Shown piece after piece: positions 35,140-44,006 of a stretch of DNA of 64,000 nucleotides. Source of the stretch: Shinella pollutisoli (GTDB lineage Bacteria > Pseudomonadota > Alphaproteobacteria > Rhizobiales > Rhizobiaceae); the NCBI RefSeq assembly GCF_024609765.1, contig NZ_JANFDG010000009.1, positions 90,470 through 154,469 on the forward strand, in the 5' to 3' direction. Each line of letters begins with the position of its first letter. Positions within the stretch are counted from its first letter, which is position 1. Both the position numbers and the translations under genes were made by a program. The notes beneath the pieces are model-generated. The model was not told the origin of the DNA. It saw only the letters and a list, made by a program, of their open reading frames with translations, and did not search any database.

Positions 35140-35151
35140 GTTGATATCAAC
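35140..35151. promoter_or_regulatory. Palindromic MarR-type operator
   Basis: GTTGATATCAAC is a perfect 12-base palindrome 10 bases upstream of the MarR gene start. GTTGATATCAAC-like sites are typical for MarR repressors that recognise TTGATATCAA; binding by this protein is inferred. Confidence 0.6.
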
Positions 35152-35196
35152 GTAACGATGTCAAGCGCCGCAATGCCGCAGGCGGCGCTCAGGCGC

Positions 35197-37497
35197 TCAA
35201 AGGGAGGGGATGCGCAGCAGCGCCTCGAGCGCCCGCGGCTCGACGGGCCGGCTCAGGTAGTAGCCCTGGATCTCGTCGCAGCCGGCCTCGCGCAGGAACT
35301 CCAGCTGCTCGCGGCTCTCGACGCCCTCGGCGATGACGCGCAGCTGCAGCGTATGGGCGAGCGAGACGATGGCGCGGGCGATCGCCGCGTCGTCCGGGTC
35401 GCCCGGCAGGTCCATCACGAAGGAACGGTCGATCTTCAGCCGGCCGACGGGGAAGCGCTTCAGCGAGGAGAGGCTCGAATAGCCGGTGCCGAAATCGTCG
35501 ATGGCGAGGTGGACGCCGAGCCGTTCGAGCCGGTGCATGGTCTCGACGGCCTGCTGCACGTCCTGCATGATCAGGCTCTCGGTGAGCTCCAGCTCCAGGT
35601 AGCACGCCTCCAGCCCGCTTTCGGCGAGTGCCGCGGCCACCCGCTCCACCCAGTCCTTCTCCTGGAACTGGCGGGCCGAGACGTTGACGCTGACGACGAT
35701 GGGCGAAAGCCCCGCCGCCTGCCAGGCCCTGTTCTGGCGGCAGGCGGCGCGTAGCGTCCAGTCGCCGATCGGGCCGATCAGCCCGGTCTCCTCGGCAAGC
35801 GGGATGAACTCGCCGGGCGACAGCAGGCCGCGCTCGGGGTGGAGCCAGCGCACCAGCGCCTCCGCGGCGAAGATGCGGCCGGTGCCGAGGTCCATCTGCG
35901 GCTGGTAGTGCAGCACGAACTCCTCGCGGGCGAGCGCCTGGCGCAGCTCCTCCTGGCGCTCCAGCTTCTCGTGCGCGCGCGTCGCCATCTCGGCGCAGAA
36001 GACCTGCACGGCGTCGCGGCCGATCTCCTTGGCGCGGTACATGGCGGCATCGGCGCGCGCCATCAGCTCGGTGGCGTTGCGGCCGTGGGCGGGATAGGCG
36101 GCGACCCCCATGCTGCAGGTCACCTGGAAGGAGCGGCCCTCGATCTCCACGGGGGCGGCGACGGCGTCGCGCACCGCCTTCAGCCGCGCCTCCACCGGCG
36201 GCTGCCCCTCGCCCGCGTCGGCGAGCAGCACGACGAACTCGTCGCCGCCGAGGCGCACGACGCTGTCGGCCGCAAGCAGGCAGCGCTGCATGCGCGCGGC
36301 GACGATGCGCAGGAGCTCGTCGCCGGCATGGTGGCCGAGGCTGTCGTTGACCAGCTTGAAATTGTCGAGGTCGAGGAAGGCGAGCGTCATCGTGCCGCCG
36401 GCATCGTCCGCCGCCTCGATGGCGGACGCCACGCGCTCGTCCAGCATCGCGCGGTTGGGAAGGCCGGTCAGCACGTCGTGATGGGCGATGAACTGGATGT
36501 GGTCCTCGGCCTGCTTGCGCTCGATGGCGATGCCGGCGATGTGGGTCGCCATGCCGACGAGCTTGCGGCATTCGGCCGACGGCTCGCCGGGCGTGCAGGA
36601 ATAGAGCGCGAAGGAGCCGAGCACCTTGCCCTGGTAGGAGCGGATCGGCGCCGACCAGCAGGCGCGGTAGCCGTAGGGGACGACGCACTCGCGGATGCCC
36701 TCCCAGAGCGGGTCGGTCTGGATGTCGGAGACGATGACCGGCTCGCCGCGCCACATGGCGGTGCCGCAGGAGCCGACGCAGGGACCGATCTCGACCCCGT
36801 CGATCAGCCGGCTGTAGGCCGGGTCGAGGTTGGGCGCCGCGCCGTTGACGATATGGCGGCCGTCGGCGGCAAGCAGCAGGATCGAGCCGAAGACGCCCGG
36901 GATGTGCGCCTCGATCATCAGGATCAGCGCGGTGAAGACCTCCGTCAGCGGCTCGCCGAGCGCGATCATCTTCAGGAGCCTGGCCTGGCCGACATGCAGG
37001 CTCTCGGAGCGCTTGCGCTCGGTGATGTCGCGGGCGATCCCGACGATGCCGATCACCGTGCCGTCCTCGCCGCGGATCGGCAGCTTGGAGGTGAGCATCC
37101 ACTTCATGTTGCCGCGGCAATCGCGGATCTGCTCCTCCATGTCGATCATCGGCACGCCGGTGCGCATGATCTCCTGCTCGGTCTCGTAGAAGCCGCGCGC
37201 CACCGCCTCCGGGTGCATGTCGAAATCGGTCCGGCCCTCCAGGCTCTCCAGCCCCTCGCGGCGGTTGTCCTCGGTGATCGCCCGGTTGGCGACGACGAAG
37301 CGGCTGTCGCGGTCCTTGAAGTAGAGGTAGTCCGGCACCTCGTTGATCATCGCCTCGAGGCGCAGCGCCCGCTCGTTCCCGGCGGCGGCCAGCGGCAGCA
37401 GGCGGGCGGCCTCCTCGGCCAGCCGCCGGCCGGCGGCAGCCAGCTGCAAGGCCGAGTGGACCTCGTCATTGCCAGAATGGGACGGCTTCGTCGGCAT
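35197..37497 (-). CDS. PAS-GAF-GGDEF-EAL cyclic-di-GMP enzyme
   Basis: The 766-residue soluble protein carries PAS (about 50-165, with KDRDSRFVVANRAI), GAF (about 175-330), GGDEF (about 340-500, active-site RLGGDEFVVLL intact) and EAL (about 520-760, with AAEALVRW, VSVNVSARQF, AIDDFGTGYSS, RLKIDRSFV and AEGVES). Both the cyclase and phosphodiesterase sites look complete, so it may make or degrade c-di-GMP depending on the PAS/GAF input. ATG 37497 with GGGAG upstream is preferred over a TTG 10 codons earlier. Confidence 0.92.
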   Translation of the reverse strand: MPTKPSHSGNDEVHSALQLAAAGRRLAEEAARLLPLAAAGNERALRLEAMINEVPDYLYFKDRDSRFVVANRAITEDNRREGLESLEGRTDFDMHPEAVARGFYETEQEIMRTGVPMIDMEEQIRDCRGNMKWMLTSKLPIRGEDGTVIGIVGIARDITERKRSESLHVGQARLLKMIALGEPLTEVFTALILMIEAHIPGVFGSILLLAADGRHIVNGAAPNLDPAYSRLIDGVEIGPCVGSCGTAMWRGEPVIVSDIQTDPLWEGIRECVVPYGYRACWSAPIRSYQGKVLGSFALYSCTPGEPSAECRKLVGMATHIAGIAIERKQAEDHIQFIAHHDVLTGLPNRAMLDERVASAIEAADDAGGTMTLAFLDLDNFKLVNDSLGHHAGDELLRIVAARMQRCLLAADSVVRLGGDEFVVLLADAGEGQPPVEARLKAVRDAVAAPVEIEGRSFQVTCSMGVAAYPAHGRNATELMARADAAMYRAKEIGRDAVQVFCAEMATRAHEKLERQEELRQALAREEFVLHYQPQMDLGTGRIFAAEALVRWLHPERGLLSPGEFIPLAEETGLIGPIGDWTLRAACRQNRAWQAAGLSPIVVSVNVSARQFQEKDWVERVAAALAESGLEACYLELELTESLIMQDVQQAVETMHRLERLGVHLAIDDFGTGYSSLSSLKRFPVGRLKIDRSFVMDLPGDPDDAAIARAIVSLAHTLQLRVIAEGVESREQLEFLREAGCDEIQGYYLSRPVEPRALEALLRIPSL

Positions 37498-37759
37498 GGA
37501 TGGCGCAACTCCCGGAACGCAGCACAAGGGGCCGAGGCGCCCTCTCCTCTACCCGCAACGGCGCATCCTATACCTAAAGTCGTTATCCAACCCTAAAAGG
37601 TCAACGGCGGAACCGCCGCAAGCCCCGCCTCCGCGGCAGGGAAGGGCAACCGCGGCGTGCAGCCGCCCGCGCGGCCGGAATGCTTTCCCGCGGATGTGCC
37701 ATTCCGGCACGCGACCGGCTGGCACGATTCCTGCTCACCGGCTGACCAAGGAGCCTTTC

Positions 37760-39124
37760 ATGGTTAGCAGACGGTTATTCCTCTCCGCCCTCGGCCTCGG
37801 CGGCCTTTCCGCCCCGGCGCTCGCCCGCACGCAGCGCCTGCCGGTCGTCGACGTCGACCTGCGCGGCAGCATCGACGCGGCGGCGCACGGCGTGCGCCCC
37901 GGCGCCGACGACCGCAAGAGCAAGGCCTTCTCCAGGCTGCTCGCGCAGGCGGCGGCGAAGAACATGCCGGTCTTCCTGCCGCCCGGCGACTACACCGTCT
38001 CCAACGTGACGCTGCCGGACAAGGTGCGCATCACCGGGGTCGCCGGCGCGACGCGCATCCTCTACGGCGGCGACGGCCATCTCTTCGCCGGCGACGGGCT
38101 CACGCGCGTCGAGCTCTCCAACCTCGTCATCGACGGGGCGAACCGCTGGCTGGGCGACAGCGTGGAAGGCCTCGTGCACCTTTCCGGCGTCGCCGAGGCG
38201 GTGATCGAGAACTGCGAGATCCTCGGGTCGTCGAAGACAGCGCTCAGCCTCGAACGCTGCGGCGGGCGGATCGAGAGGAACCGCATCTCGGGCGCCGCCG
38301 ACTACGGCCTCTACGCCGTCGAGAGCCGCGACCTCTCCGTCGCCGCCAACCACGTCCACGACTGCGGCAACGGCGGCATCCTCGTCCACCGCTGGCAGAA
38401 GGGCCGCGACGGCACGATCGTTACCGGCAACCGCGTCGCCCGCATCTTCGCCACGCGCGGCGGCACCGGCGAATACGGCAACGGCATCAACGTCTTCCGC
38501 GCCGACGACGTGATGGTGACGAACAACCACGTCTCCGGCTGCGCCTTCTCGGCCGTGCGCGCCAACGCCGGCTCGAACGTGCAGATTTCCGGCAACACCT
38601 GCCTCGACAGCGGCGAGACGGCGATCTACTCCGAATTCGGCTTCACCGGCGCCGTCGTCAGCGGCAACCTGATCGACGGGGCGGCGAACGGCATCCTGAT
38701 CGTCAATTTCGACGCGGGCGGGCGGCTTGCGGCGGTGACGGGCAACGTGGTGCGCAACCTCCGGCTCGAAGGCCCCTACGTGCACGACGGCGCGGGCTTC
38801 GGCTTCGGCATCGCCGTGGAGGCCGACACGGTCGTCACCGGCAACACGATCGAGAACGCGCCGAAATGGGGGCTGATGCTCGGCTGGGGACCCTACATGC
38901 GCGGGCTCGCCGTCAGCGGCAACCTGGTGCGCGGCTCACCGGTCGGCTGCGCCGTGACGGTGGTGGAGGAGGCCGGTCCGGCGCTGATCTCCGGCAACGT
39001 CTTCGCCGACACGCCCGAGGGCGCGATCGTCGGCTACCGCTGGAACGAGCGGGCGACGGGCGAGCTTGCCGAGGACGGCGGGGCGCATGCGCACCTGACG
39101 ATCGAGAGGAACAGGACCGGCTGA
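37760..39124 (+). CDS. TIGR03808-type Tat-translocated repetitive protein
   Basis: The 454-residue protein starts MVSRRLFLSALGLGGLSAPA, a twin-arginine signal with cleavage near ALA. The mature part is a right-handed parallel beta-helix, with repeated NxIxGxxxxGI-type coils (for example VTGNRVARI, VSGNLIDGAANGILI, VTGNTIENAPKWG). The family is restricted mainly to Rhizobiales and has no known function; a pectate-lyase-like or polysaccharide-binding role is possible. AAGGAG (37748-37753) sets the start at 37760. The 262 bases upstream contain no other gene. Confidence 0.88.
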   Translation: MVSRRLFLSALGLGGLSAPALARTQRLPVVDVDLRGSIDAAAHGVRPGADDRKSKAFSRLLAQAAAKNMPVFLPPGDYTVSNVTLPDKVRITGVAGATRILYGGDGHLFAGDGLTRVELSNLVIDGANRWLGDSVEGLVHLSGVAEAVIENCEILGSSKTALSLERCGGRIERNRISGAADYGLYAVESRDLSVAANHVHDCGNGGILVHRWQKGRDGTIVTGNRVARIFATRGGTGEYGNGINVFRADDVMVTNNHVSGCAFSAVRANAGSNVQISGNTCLDSGETAIYSEFGFTGAVVSGNLIDGAANGILIVNFDAGGRLAAVTGNVVRNLRLEGPYVHDGAGFGFGIAVEADTVVTGNTIENAPKWGLMLGWGPYMRGLAVSGNLVRGSPVGCAVTVVEEAGPALISGNVFADTPEGAIVGYRWNERATGELAEDGGAHAHLTIERNRTG

Positions 39125-39194
39125 TGCGGTGCCGCCTCCCCTCGCCGGGGAAGGTCATATGGGCATCGAGCCGGTCCGGCTCTCTCCTTCTCCC

Positions 39195-40287
39195 AGCGGG
39201 GAGAAGGAGCGTGCCGCAAGCGGATGCGCCGACCCTTCCTGCCCGAACGGGCCGGCGCCGCGGTGGATGAGGGGGCGTGCGTTCCGCGTCGCTCCCTCAT
39301 CCATCCTCCTGCCAACGGGCAATTGCATATGCGGTTTTGCCCCTCACCCTAACCCTCTCCCCGCGAGCGGGGAGAGGGGACTTACCCCGCGGAACGGTGA
39401 CGGTTCGGGAAGACGATGCGGCAAATCCCTTCTCCCCGCTTGCGGGGAAAAGGTGCCGGCAGGCGGATGAGGGGGAGCCGAAGGCGCAAGCGCCTATCCC
39501 CTCATCCGGCCCTTCGGGCCACCTTCTCCCCGCCGGGGAGAAGGAGAGCGTGCCGCAAGCGGATGCGCCGACCCTTCCTGCCCGAACGGGCCGGCGCCGC
39601 GGTGGATGAGGGGGCGTGCGTTCCGCGCCGCTCCCTCATCCATCCTTCCTGCCAACGGGCAATTGCGCATGCGGTTTTGCCCCTCACCCTAACCCTCTCT
39701 CCGCGAGCGGGGAGAGGGGACTTGCCCCGCGGAACGGTGACGGTTCGGGAAGACGATGTGGCAAATCCCTTCTCCCCGGCGGGGAGAAGGTGCCGGCAGG
39801 CGGATGAGGGGGAGCCGAAGGCGCAAGCGCCCACCCCCTCATCCGGCCCTTCGGGCCGCCTTCTCCCCGCTGGGGAGAAGGAGAGCGTGCCGCAAGCGGA
39901 TGCGCCGGCCCTTCCTGCCCGAACGGGTCGGCGCCGCGGTGGATGAGGGGGCGTGCGTTCCGCGCCGCTCCCTCATCCATCCTTCCTGCCAACGGGCAAT
40001 TGCGCATGCGGTTTTGCCCCTCACCCTAACCCTCTCTCCGCGAGCGGGGAGAGGGGACTTGCCCCGCGGAACGGTGACGGTTCGGGAAGACGATGTGGCA
40101 AATCCCTTCTCCCCGGCGGGGAGAAGGTGCCGGCAGGCGGATGAGGGGGAGCCGAAGGCGCAAGCGCCCACCCCCTCATCCGGCCCTTCGGGCCGCCTTC
40201 TCCCCGCTGGGGAGAAGGAGAGCGTGCCGCAAGCGGATGCGCCGGCCCTTCCTGCCCGAACGGGTCGGCGCCGCGGTGGATGAGGGG
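39195..40287. repeat. Tandem array of 337-339-bp composite intergenic repeats
   Basis: The landmark GCGTGCGTTCCGCG occurs at 39275, 39614, 39951 and 40288, giving three full tandem units of 339, 337 and 337 bases, preceded by a partial unit from about 39195. Each unit contains several palindromes of the window's RIME-like family (CCTCACCCTAACCCTCT, CTTCTCCCC/GGGGAGAAGG, CCCTCATCCGGCCCTTCGGG). Units 2 and 3 look almost identical; unit 1 differs at several bases. Open frames on both strands through the array arise from the repeats and are not genes. Nothing else is visible between 39125 and 40357. Confidence 0.9.
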
Positions 40288-40357
40288 GCGTGCGTTCCGC
40301 GCCGCTCCCTCATCCATCCCTTTCGGGCAAGGAGTTCACCCCCCTCTGGCCTGCCCC

Positions 40358-40840
40358 CTACTCGTGCCCGGCCTCGCCGTGGCCGGCGGCGGCGGGCTTC
40401 ATCGCCTCGACCTTGAACTCGACGTCGACGGCGCCGGCCTTCTCGAAGGTGAGCGTCGCCGGGATCGCCTCGCCCTCCTTGAAGGGCTGCTTGATCGCCA
40501 TGAACATGACGTGCAGGCCGCCGGGCTTCAGCTCGACGGTGGCGCCGGCCGGGATCTCGATGCCGTCCTTCAAGGGCCGCATGGTCATGACGCCGTCGGC
40601 GACGGCCATCTCGTGCAGCTGCACGTCGTCGGAGACGGAGGGCGCGGCGATGGAGACGAGCCGGTCGGCCTCCGTCCCCTTGTTGGTGACGGTCAGGAAG
40701 CCGCCGCCGACCGGCTGGCCGGGCAGTGTCGCCCGCGAGACGGGACGGTGGATGTCGAGGCTGCCGGCCGAATAGTCCTGGGCGAGCACGGCGGTGGCGG
40801 AGAGCGCGAGGGCGGCAAGCGCGGTGAGGATGCGGTTCAT
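40358..40840 (-). CDS. Periplasmic copper chaperone PCu(A)C
   Basis: The 160-residue protein has a signal peptide cleaved near VLAQ (residue 20) and the PCu(A)C fold with Cu(I) ligands in VQLHEMAVADGVMTMR and GGLHVMFMAI, the H-x-M ... H-x-M pattern. The extended tail AGHGEAGHE adds histidines. PCu(A)C delivers copper to cytochrome oxidase CuA or CuB sites. The DUF2946 gene lies 75 bases upstream on the same strand, a common copper-gene pairing. Confidence 0.93.
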   Translation of the reverse strand: MNRILTALAALALSATAVLAQDYSAGSLDIHRPVSRATLPGQPVGGGFLTVTNKGTEADRLVSIAAPSVSDDVQLHEMAVADGVMTMRPLKDGIEIPAGATVELKPGGLHVMFMAIKQPFKEGEAIPATLTFEKAGAVDVEFKVEAMKPAAAGHGEAGHE

Positions 40841-40915
40841 GGCTCTTGTCCTTTCGGGACCTTTTCGCGCCGGCCGCGGGGGCGCGGCGCATGGAATTGC
40901 ACTGAGGAGAGAAAA

Positions 40916-41299
40916 TCAGGCGGCGAGCGCCGGCGGCGCGCGCGGCGCCGCACCCGGCCGTTCGTGCCGGGCGGAGAGGACGGGGCCGGCGCGCGGGCGC
41001 GCGGCGGCCTCCCGGACGAGCGCCGGCAGTCCGTGCGGCGCGGCGGGCAGCGGCAGCAGCATGGCGCCGCCGATGCGGCAGGCCTCGCAGGCCCCGTCGG
41101 GCCTGTGGATCTTCTCCTTGCCGTCGACCATGTCGTCGATGCAGATGTCGGGGATCGTGCCGTCCGGCAGCGTGTAGGCGGCCAGGTCGACGAGCGTCGG
41201 CGCGGCGGAGACGGGCTCGTGGGCGAGGCCGACGGACAGGAGCGCGACCGCGCAGAGGATGCGCAGCATCAAGGCCCAGGATGTCGCCGGTCGTGCCAT
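40916..41299 (-). CDS. DUF2946-like protein
   Basis: The 127-residue protein has an N-terminal hydrophobic signal (about residues 9-30), a conserved [20 protein letters not shown] segment and [15 protein letters not shown] with a CxxC. This fits DUF2946, small membrane or periplasmic proteins often beside copper chaperones; function unknown. ATG 41299 follows AAAGGA; a longer frame upstream is not conserved. The last 35 residues are low-complexity Ala/Pro/Arg. Probably in one operon with the PCu(A)C gene. Confidence 0.7.
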   Translation of the reverse strand: MARPATSWALMLRILCAVALLSVGLAHEPVSAAPTLVDLAAYTLPDGTIPDICIDDMVDGKEKIHRPDGACEACRIGGAMLLPLPAAPHGLPALVREAAARPRAGPVLSARHERPGAAPRAPPALAA

Positions 41300-41456
41300 C
41301 GGTCGTCCTTTCGCCTGTTTTTTCGCCGAGACCGGGGCCCGCGTCAATGCGGCAAAACGGTGCGGCGCCATCACGACAATTGATCGACCGATCAGCGCCG
41401 TCCCCTACCCCGCCGGCGGTCCACCGCCTATGGTGGCGCATCCAAGGAGGACCCCC

Positions 41457-42116
41457 ATGCTCACCATCTACGGCGTCTATCGCTCCCGCGCCTCGCGCAC
41501 CTACTGGCTCGCCGGCGAGCTCGGCCTGCCCTTCGTCTCCGTGCCGGTGATCCAGGCGCGCCGCGTCGACGACCCGCAGGCCGCCGGCGCACCGCTCAAC
41601 ACGCAGTCGCCCGATTTCCTCGCCGTCAACCCGACCGGCCTCGTCCCCTGCATCGACGACGGCGGCTTCGTCATGACCGAGTCGCTGGCGATCAACCTCT
41701 ACCTCGCCCGCAAGCACGGCGGGCCGCTCGCCGGCCGCACGCTGACGGAGGAGGCGGAGATGCTGCAATGGACCTTCTGGGCGGCGACGGAGGTGGAGCC
41801 GCACGCCGTGAAGATCGTGCTCGCCCACGACGCGCGCGCGGCCGAGAGCGAGGCCGGGCGGCTCGCCATCCGCGCGGCGAACAAGGCGCTGAAGAAGGCC
41901 TTCCGGCGGCTCGACGACCATCTCGCCGCCACCGGCCACGTCGTCGGCGACCGCTTCACCGTGGCCGACCTCAACCTCGCGGAGATCTTCCGCTACGCGA
42001 TGAGCCAAAAGGACCTCTTCGACGCCGCTCCGAACGTCAAGGCCTGGCTCGAGAACTGCCAGGCGCGCCCGGCCTTCAGGGCGATGATGGAGAAGCGGCT
42101 TTCCGAGCCGGAATGA
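41457..42116 (+). CDS. Glutathione S-transferase family protein
   Basis: The 219-residue protein has the N-terminal thioredoxin-like GSH domain ([23 protein letters not shown], then [27 protein letters not shown], the Pro and Glu-Ser that bind GSH) and the all-helical C-terminal domain. The Ser in YRSRASR is the probable catalytic residue. Strong AAGGAGG lies 7 bases before ATG 41457. Its 3' end overlaps the LysR gene end by 41 bases, convergently. Substrate unknown. Confidence 0.9.
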   Translation: MLTIYGVYRSRASRTYWLAGELGLPFVSVPVIQARRVDDPQAAGAPLNTQSPDFLAVNPTGLVPCIDDGGFVMTESLAINLYLARKHGGPLAGRTLTEEAEMLQWTFWAATEVEPHAVKIVLAHDARAAESEAGRLAIRAANKALKKAFRRLDDHLAATGHVVGDRFTVADLNLAEIFRYAMSQKDLFDAAPNVKAWLENCQARPAFRAMMEKRLSEPE

Positions 42117-43020
42117 CCCGGCCGGCGAAGCCGCCACCCTCCTCCGCCTCGATCGTGCGGCGCACCCAGTCCTTGAAGACGGCGACCTTGCGCGGCTCCG
42201 GCACGCCCGGGGCGGTGACGAAATAATAGCCCATGCCCGTCTCGACGCGGATCGGGAAGGGCGCGACCAGCCGGCCCTCCTTCAGCGCCCAGGAGGCGAG
42301 CACCGGCCAGGCGAGCAGCACGCCCTGGCCGGCGAGCGCCGCATCGAGGCAGAGCGAGGCGTCGGAGAAGACGTGGCGGACCTTCGGCGGGGCGACGTCG
42401 AAGCCGGCCGCCGCAAGCCAGCGCTCCCAGGTGAAGGCGTCGTTGCCGTCGACCACGGCGGGCTGGGCGGAGAGGTCCCCAGGCGTGCGGATCGCCTCCG
42501 CCAGCGCCGGGGCGCAGACCGGGAACATCACCTGCGGCATGAAGAACTCCGCCGTCACCCCCGGCCAGCCGCCCGGGCCGACGCGGATGGCGAGGTCGAC
42601 GTCCGAGCGGGCAAGGTCGACGAGCCGCGTCGTCGCCTCGATGCGCAGGCCGATGTCCGGGTGCGCGGCGCTGAAGCGGTCGATGCGGTGGATCAGCCAG
42701 CGCGAGGCGAAGATCGGCGCCACCGAGATCGTCAGGATCGCGTCGTCGCGGCGCTGCGCCGTGGCGACGGCCTCCGACAATTCGCGGAAGGCGGCGGAGA
42801 GGCGGGCGAGGAACGGCGCGCCGAAGGCCGTCGGCTGCATGCCGCGCGGCAGCCGCTCGAAGATCGCCCGGCCGAGCTGCTCCTCCGCGCGGATCACCTG
42901 CTGGCTGACCGCGCCGGCCGTCACGCCGAGCTCGTCGGCGGCCGCCTGCAGCGAGCCGAGCCGGCCCACCGCCTCCAGCGCGCGCAGGCCGTTGAGATGG
43001 ACGACATTCAGGTTGCGCAT
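42076..43020 (-). CDS. LysR family transcriptional regulator (GcvA-like)
   Basis: The 314-residue regulator has an N-terminal helix-turn-helix ([20 protein letters not shown], then [18 protein letters not shown]) and a two-lobed substrate-binding domain from about residue 95 ([16 protein letters not shown]...). It belongs to the GcvA-like group by the [17 protein letters not shown] segment. It is divergent from a small DUF1127-like gene and overlaps the GST gene end by 41 bases, so the GST is not its divergent target. Confidence 0.92.
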   Translation of the reverse strand: MRNLNVVHLNGLRALEAVGRLGSLQAAADELGVTAGAVSQQVIRAEEQLGRAIFERLPRGMQPTAFGAPFLARLSAAFRELSEAVATAQRRDDAILTISVAPIFASRWLIHRIDRFSAAHPDIGLRIEATTRLVDLARSDVDLAIRVGPGGWPGVTAEFFMPQVMFPVCAPALAEAIRTPGDLSAQPAVVDGNDAFTWERWLAAAGFDVAPPKVRHVFSDASLCLDAALAGQGVLLAWPVLASWALKEGRLVAPFPIRVETGMGYYFVTAPGVPEPRKVAVFKDWVRRTIEAEEGGGFAGRVIPARKAASPSSP

Positions 43021-43116
43021 ATAGATTTTCTAAACTTCTCTCGCGAACGGATCGATTGAATCCGGCCGTGGATCGGCGATCATGCGGGCATGGTACAGAC
43101 GACGGGAGAAAAGGCA

Positions 43117-43356
43117 ATGTTCAAGATTTTCTCTACCGCCCCGCGCAGGCCCGACGTCCCTTCGCAGACGCCGTCCTGGCTGCGCGACCCGCTCGCCCAT
43201 CCCGCCATCGCGGCGATGGACGGGCGCGCGCTCGGCGACCTGCCCTTCGGCCTGTTCCGGCCGCCGGGCGAAGGCCGGACGGTCAGTTCGCGGGCTGATC
43301 CCCCGACTGACCCCCGGGCTGATCCATGTGCATCACCTCCCAGACATGGCCGTTGA
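43117..43356 (+). CDS. Small DUF1127-like protein, possibly truncated
   Basis: A 79-residue frame starting MFKIFSTAPRRPDVPS with GGGAG at 43104-43108. The segment SWLRDPLAHPAIAAMDGRAL followed by GDLPF resembles DUF1127 proteins of rhizobia, small Arg-rich proteins often divergent from GcvA-type LysR genes, as here. The last ~25 residues are Pro/Arg-rich and overlap the antisense VOC gene by 74 bases, so the natural end may have been lost. Real expression is uncertain. Confidence 0.5.
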   Translation: MFKIFSTAPRRPDVPSQTPSWLRDPLAHPAIAAMDGRALGDLPFGLFRPPGEGRTVSSRADPPTDPRADPCASPPRHGR

Positions 43357-43702
43357 TGTCGCGGAAGCTGCAGCCGTACATCGGGCCGAACGCGATGTTC
43401 GGCATCCACTCGCGCCCGCCGGCGGAAAGCGCCTTCGCCTTGAACCGGTCCACCTCCTCGCGGCTTGCGGCGGAGATGCAGGTGAGCACCTGCGTGTCGC
43501 GCTCCGGGTCGCCGGCGGGGCCGGCCAGGAATTCCGCGAATTTCGGCTCCGTCAGCAGCATGACGAAGATGTTGTCGTCCACCCTCATGCAGGCGGCGGT
43601 GTCGTCGCTGAAGTCCTCGTTGAAGGTGAAGCCGAGCGCGTCGAAGAAGCGCCGGGTGGCGGGAAGATCCTTGACGGGCAGGTTGACGAAGATCATGCGC
43701 AT
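43283..43702 (-). CDS. VOC family (glyoxalase/bleomycin-resistance-like) protein
   Basis: The 139-residue single-unit VOC protein starts MRMIFVNLPVKDLPATRRFF and ends GCSFRDINGHVWEVMHMDQP, the pattern of bacterial extradiol-dioxygenase-like lactoylglutathione-lyase relatives. Metal ligands could be a Glu in VWEVM and an acidic residue near the N terminus. GAGGAG lies 7 bases before ATG 43702. Its 3' end overlaps the DUF1127-like frame. Function unknown. Confidence 0.85.
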   Translation of the reverse strand: MRMIFVNLPVKDLPATRRFFDALGFTFNEDFSDDTAACMRVDDNIFVMLLTEPKFAEFLAGPAGDPERDTQVLTCISAASREEVDRFKAKALSAGGREWMPNIAFGPMYGCSFRDINGHVWEVMHMDQPGGQSGDQPAN

Positions 43703-43799
43703 GCGGGGTCTCCTCGGGGTTGCGTTGTGATGCAAGGACGTTGGGGGTTGAGGGATTCCGGCAGGCGTGCGTAGAAATTTCTCTCCTTCGGCCTGCCAG

Positions 43800-43940
43800 G
43801 CCCCTCATCCGGCCTGCCGGCCACCTTCTCCCCGCAGGCGGGGAGAAGGCGATTTGCCGCGCCGGTTTCCCCGACCGATGGCCGCTCGCAGGACGCGTCC
43901 CCTCTCCCCGCTTGCGGGGAGAGGGTTAGGGTGAGGGGCA
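43800..43940. repeat. RIME-like palindromic intergenic repeat
   Basis: Module pair from CCCCTCATCCGGCCTGCCGG to GGGTTAGGGTGAGGGGCA with GCAGGCGGGG and CCGCTTGCGGGG cores, in the 304-bp gap between the VOC and asparaginase genes. Nothing else is visible in the gap. Confidence 0.8.
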
Positions 43941-44006
43941 AATTCGCGTAAGGACACCTTTTCCCCTGACGGGATAACGGCGGGCACGCCGATCGGGATA
44001 TCTTCC

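Noticed and set aside
39195..40340. CRISPR array
   Set aside because: The repeat unit is 337-339 bases with almost identical copies and no short unique spacers, and no cas genes are present.
39129..40416. Repeated small open frames with identical translations
   Set aside because: They are the six-frame translation of the tandem palindromic array; their repetition follows the 337-base unit and none has a conserved domain.
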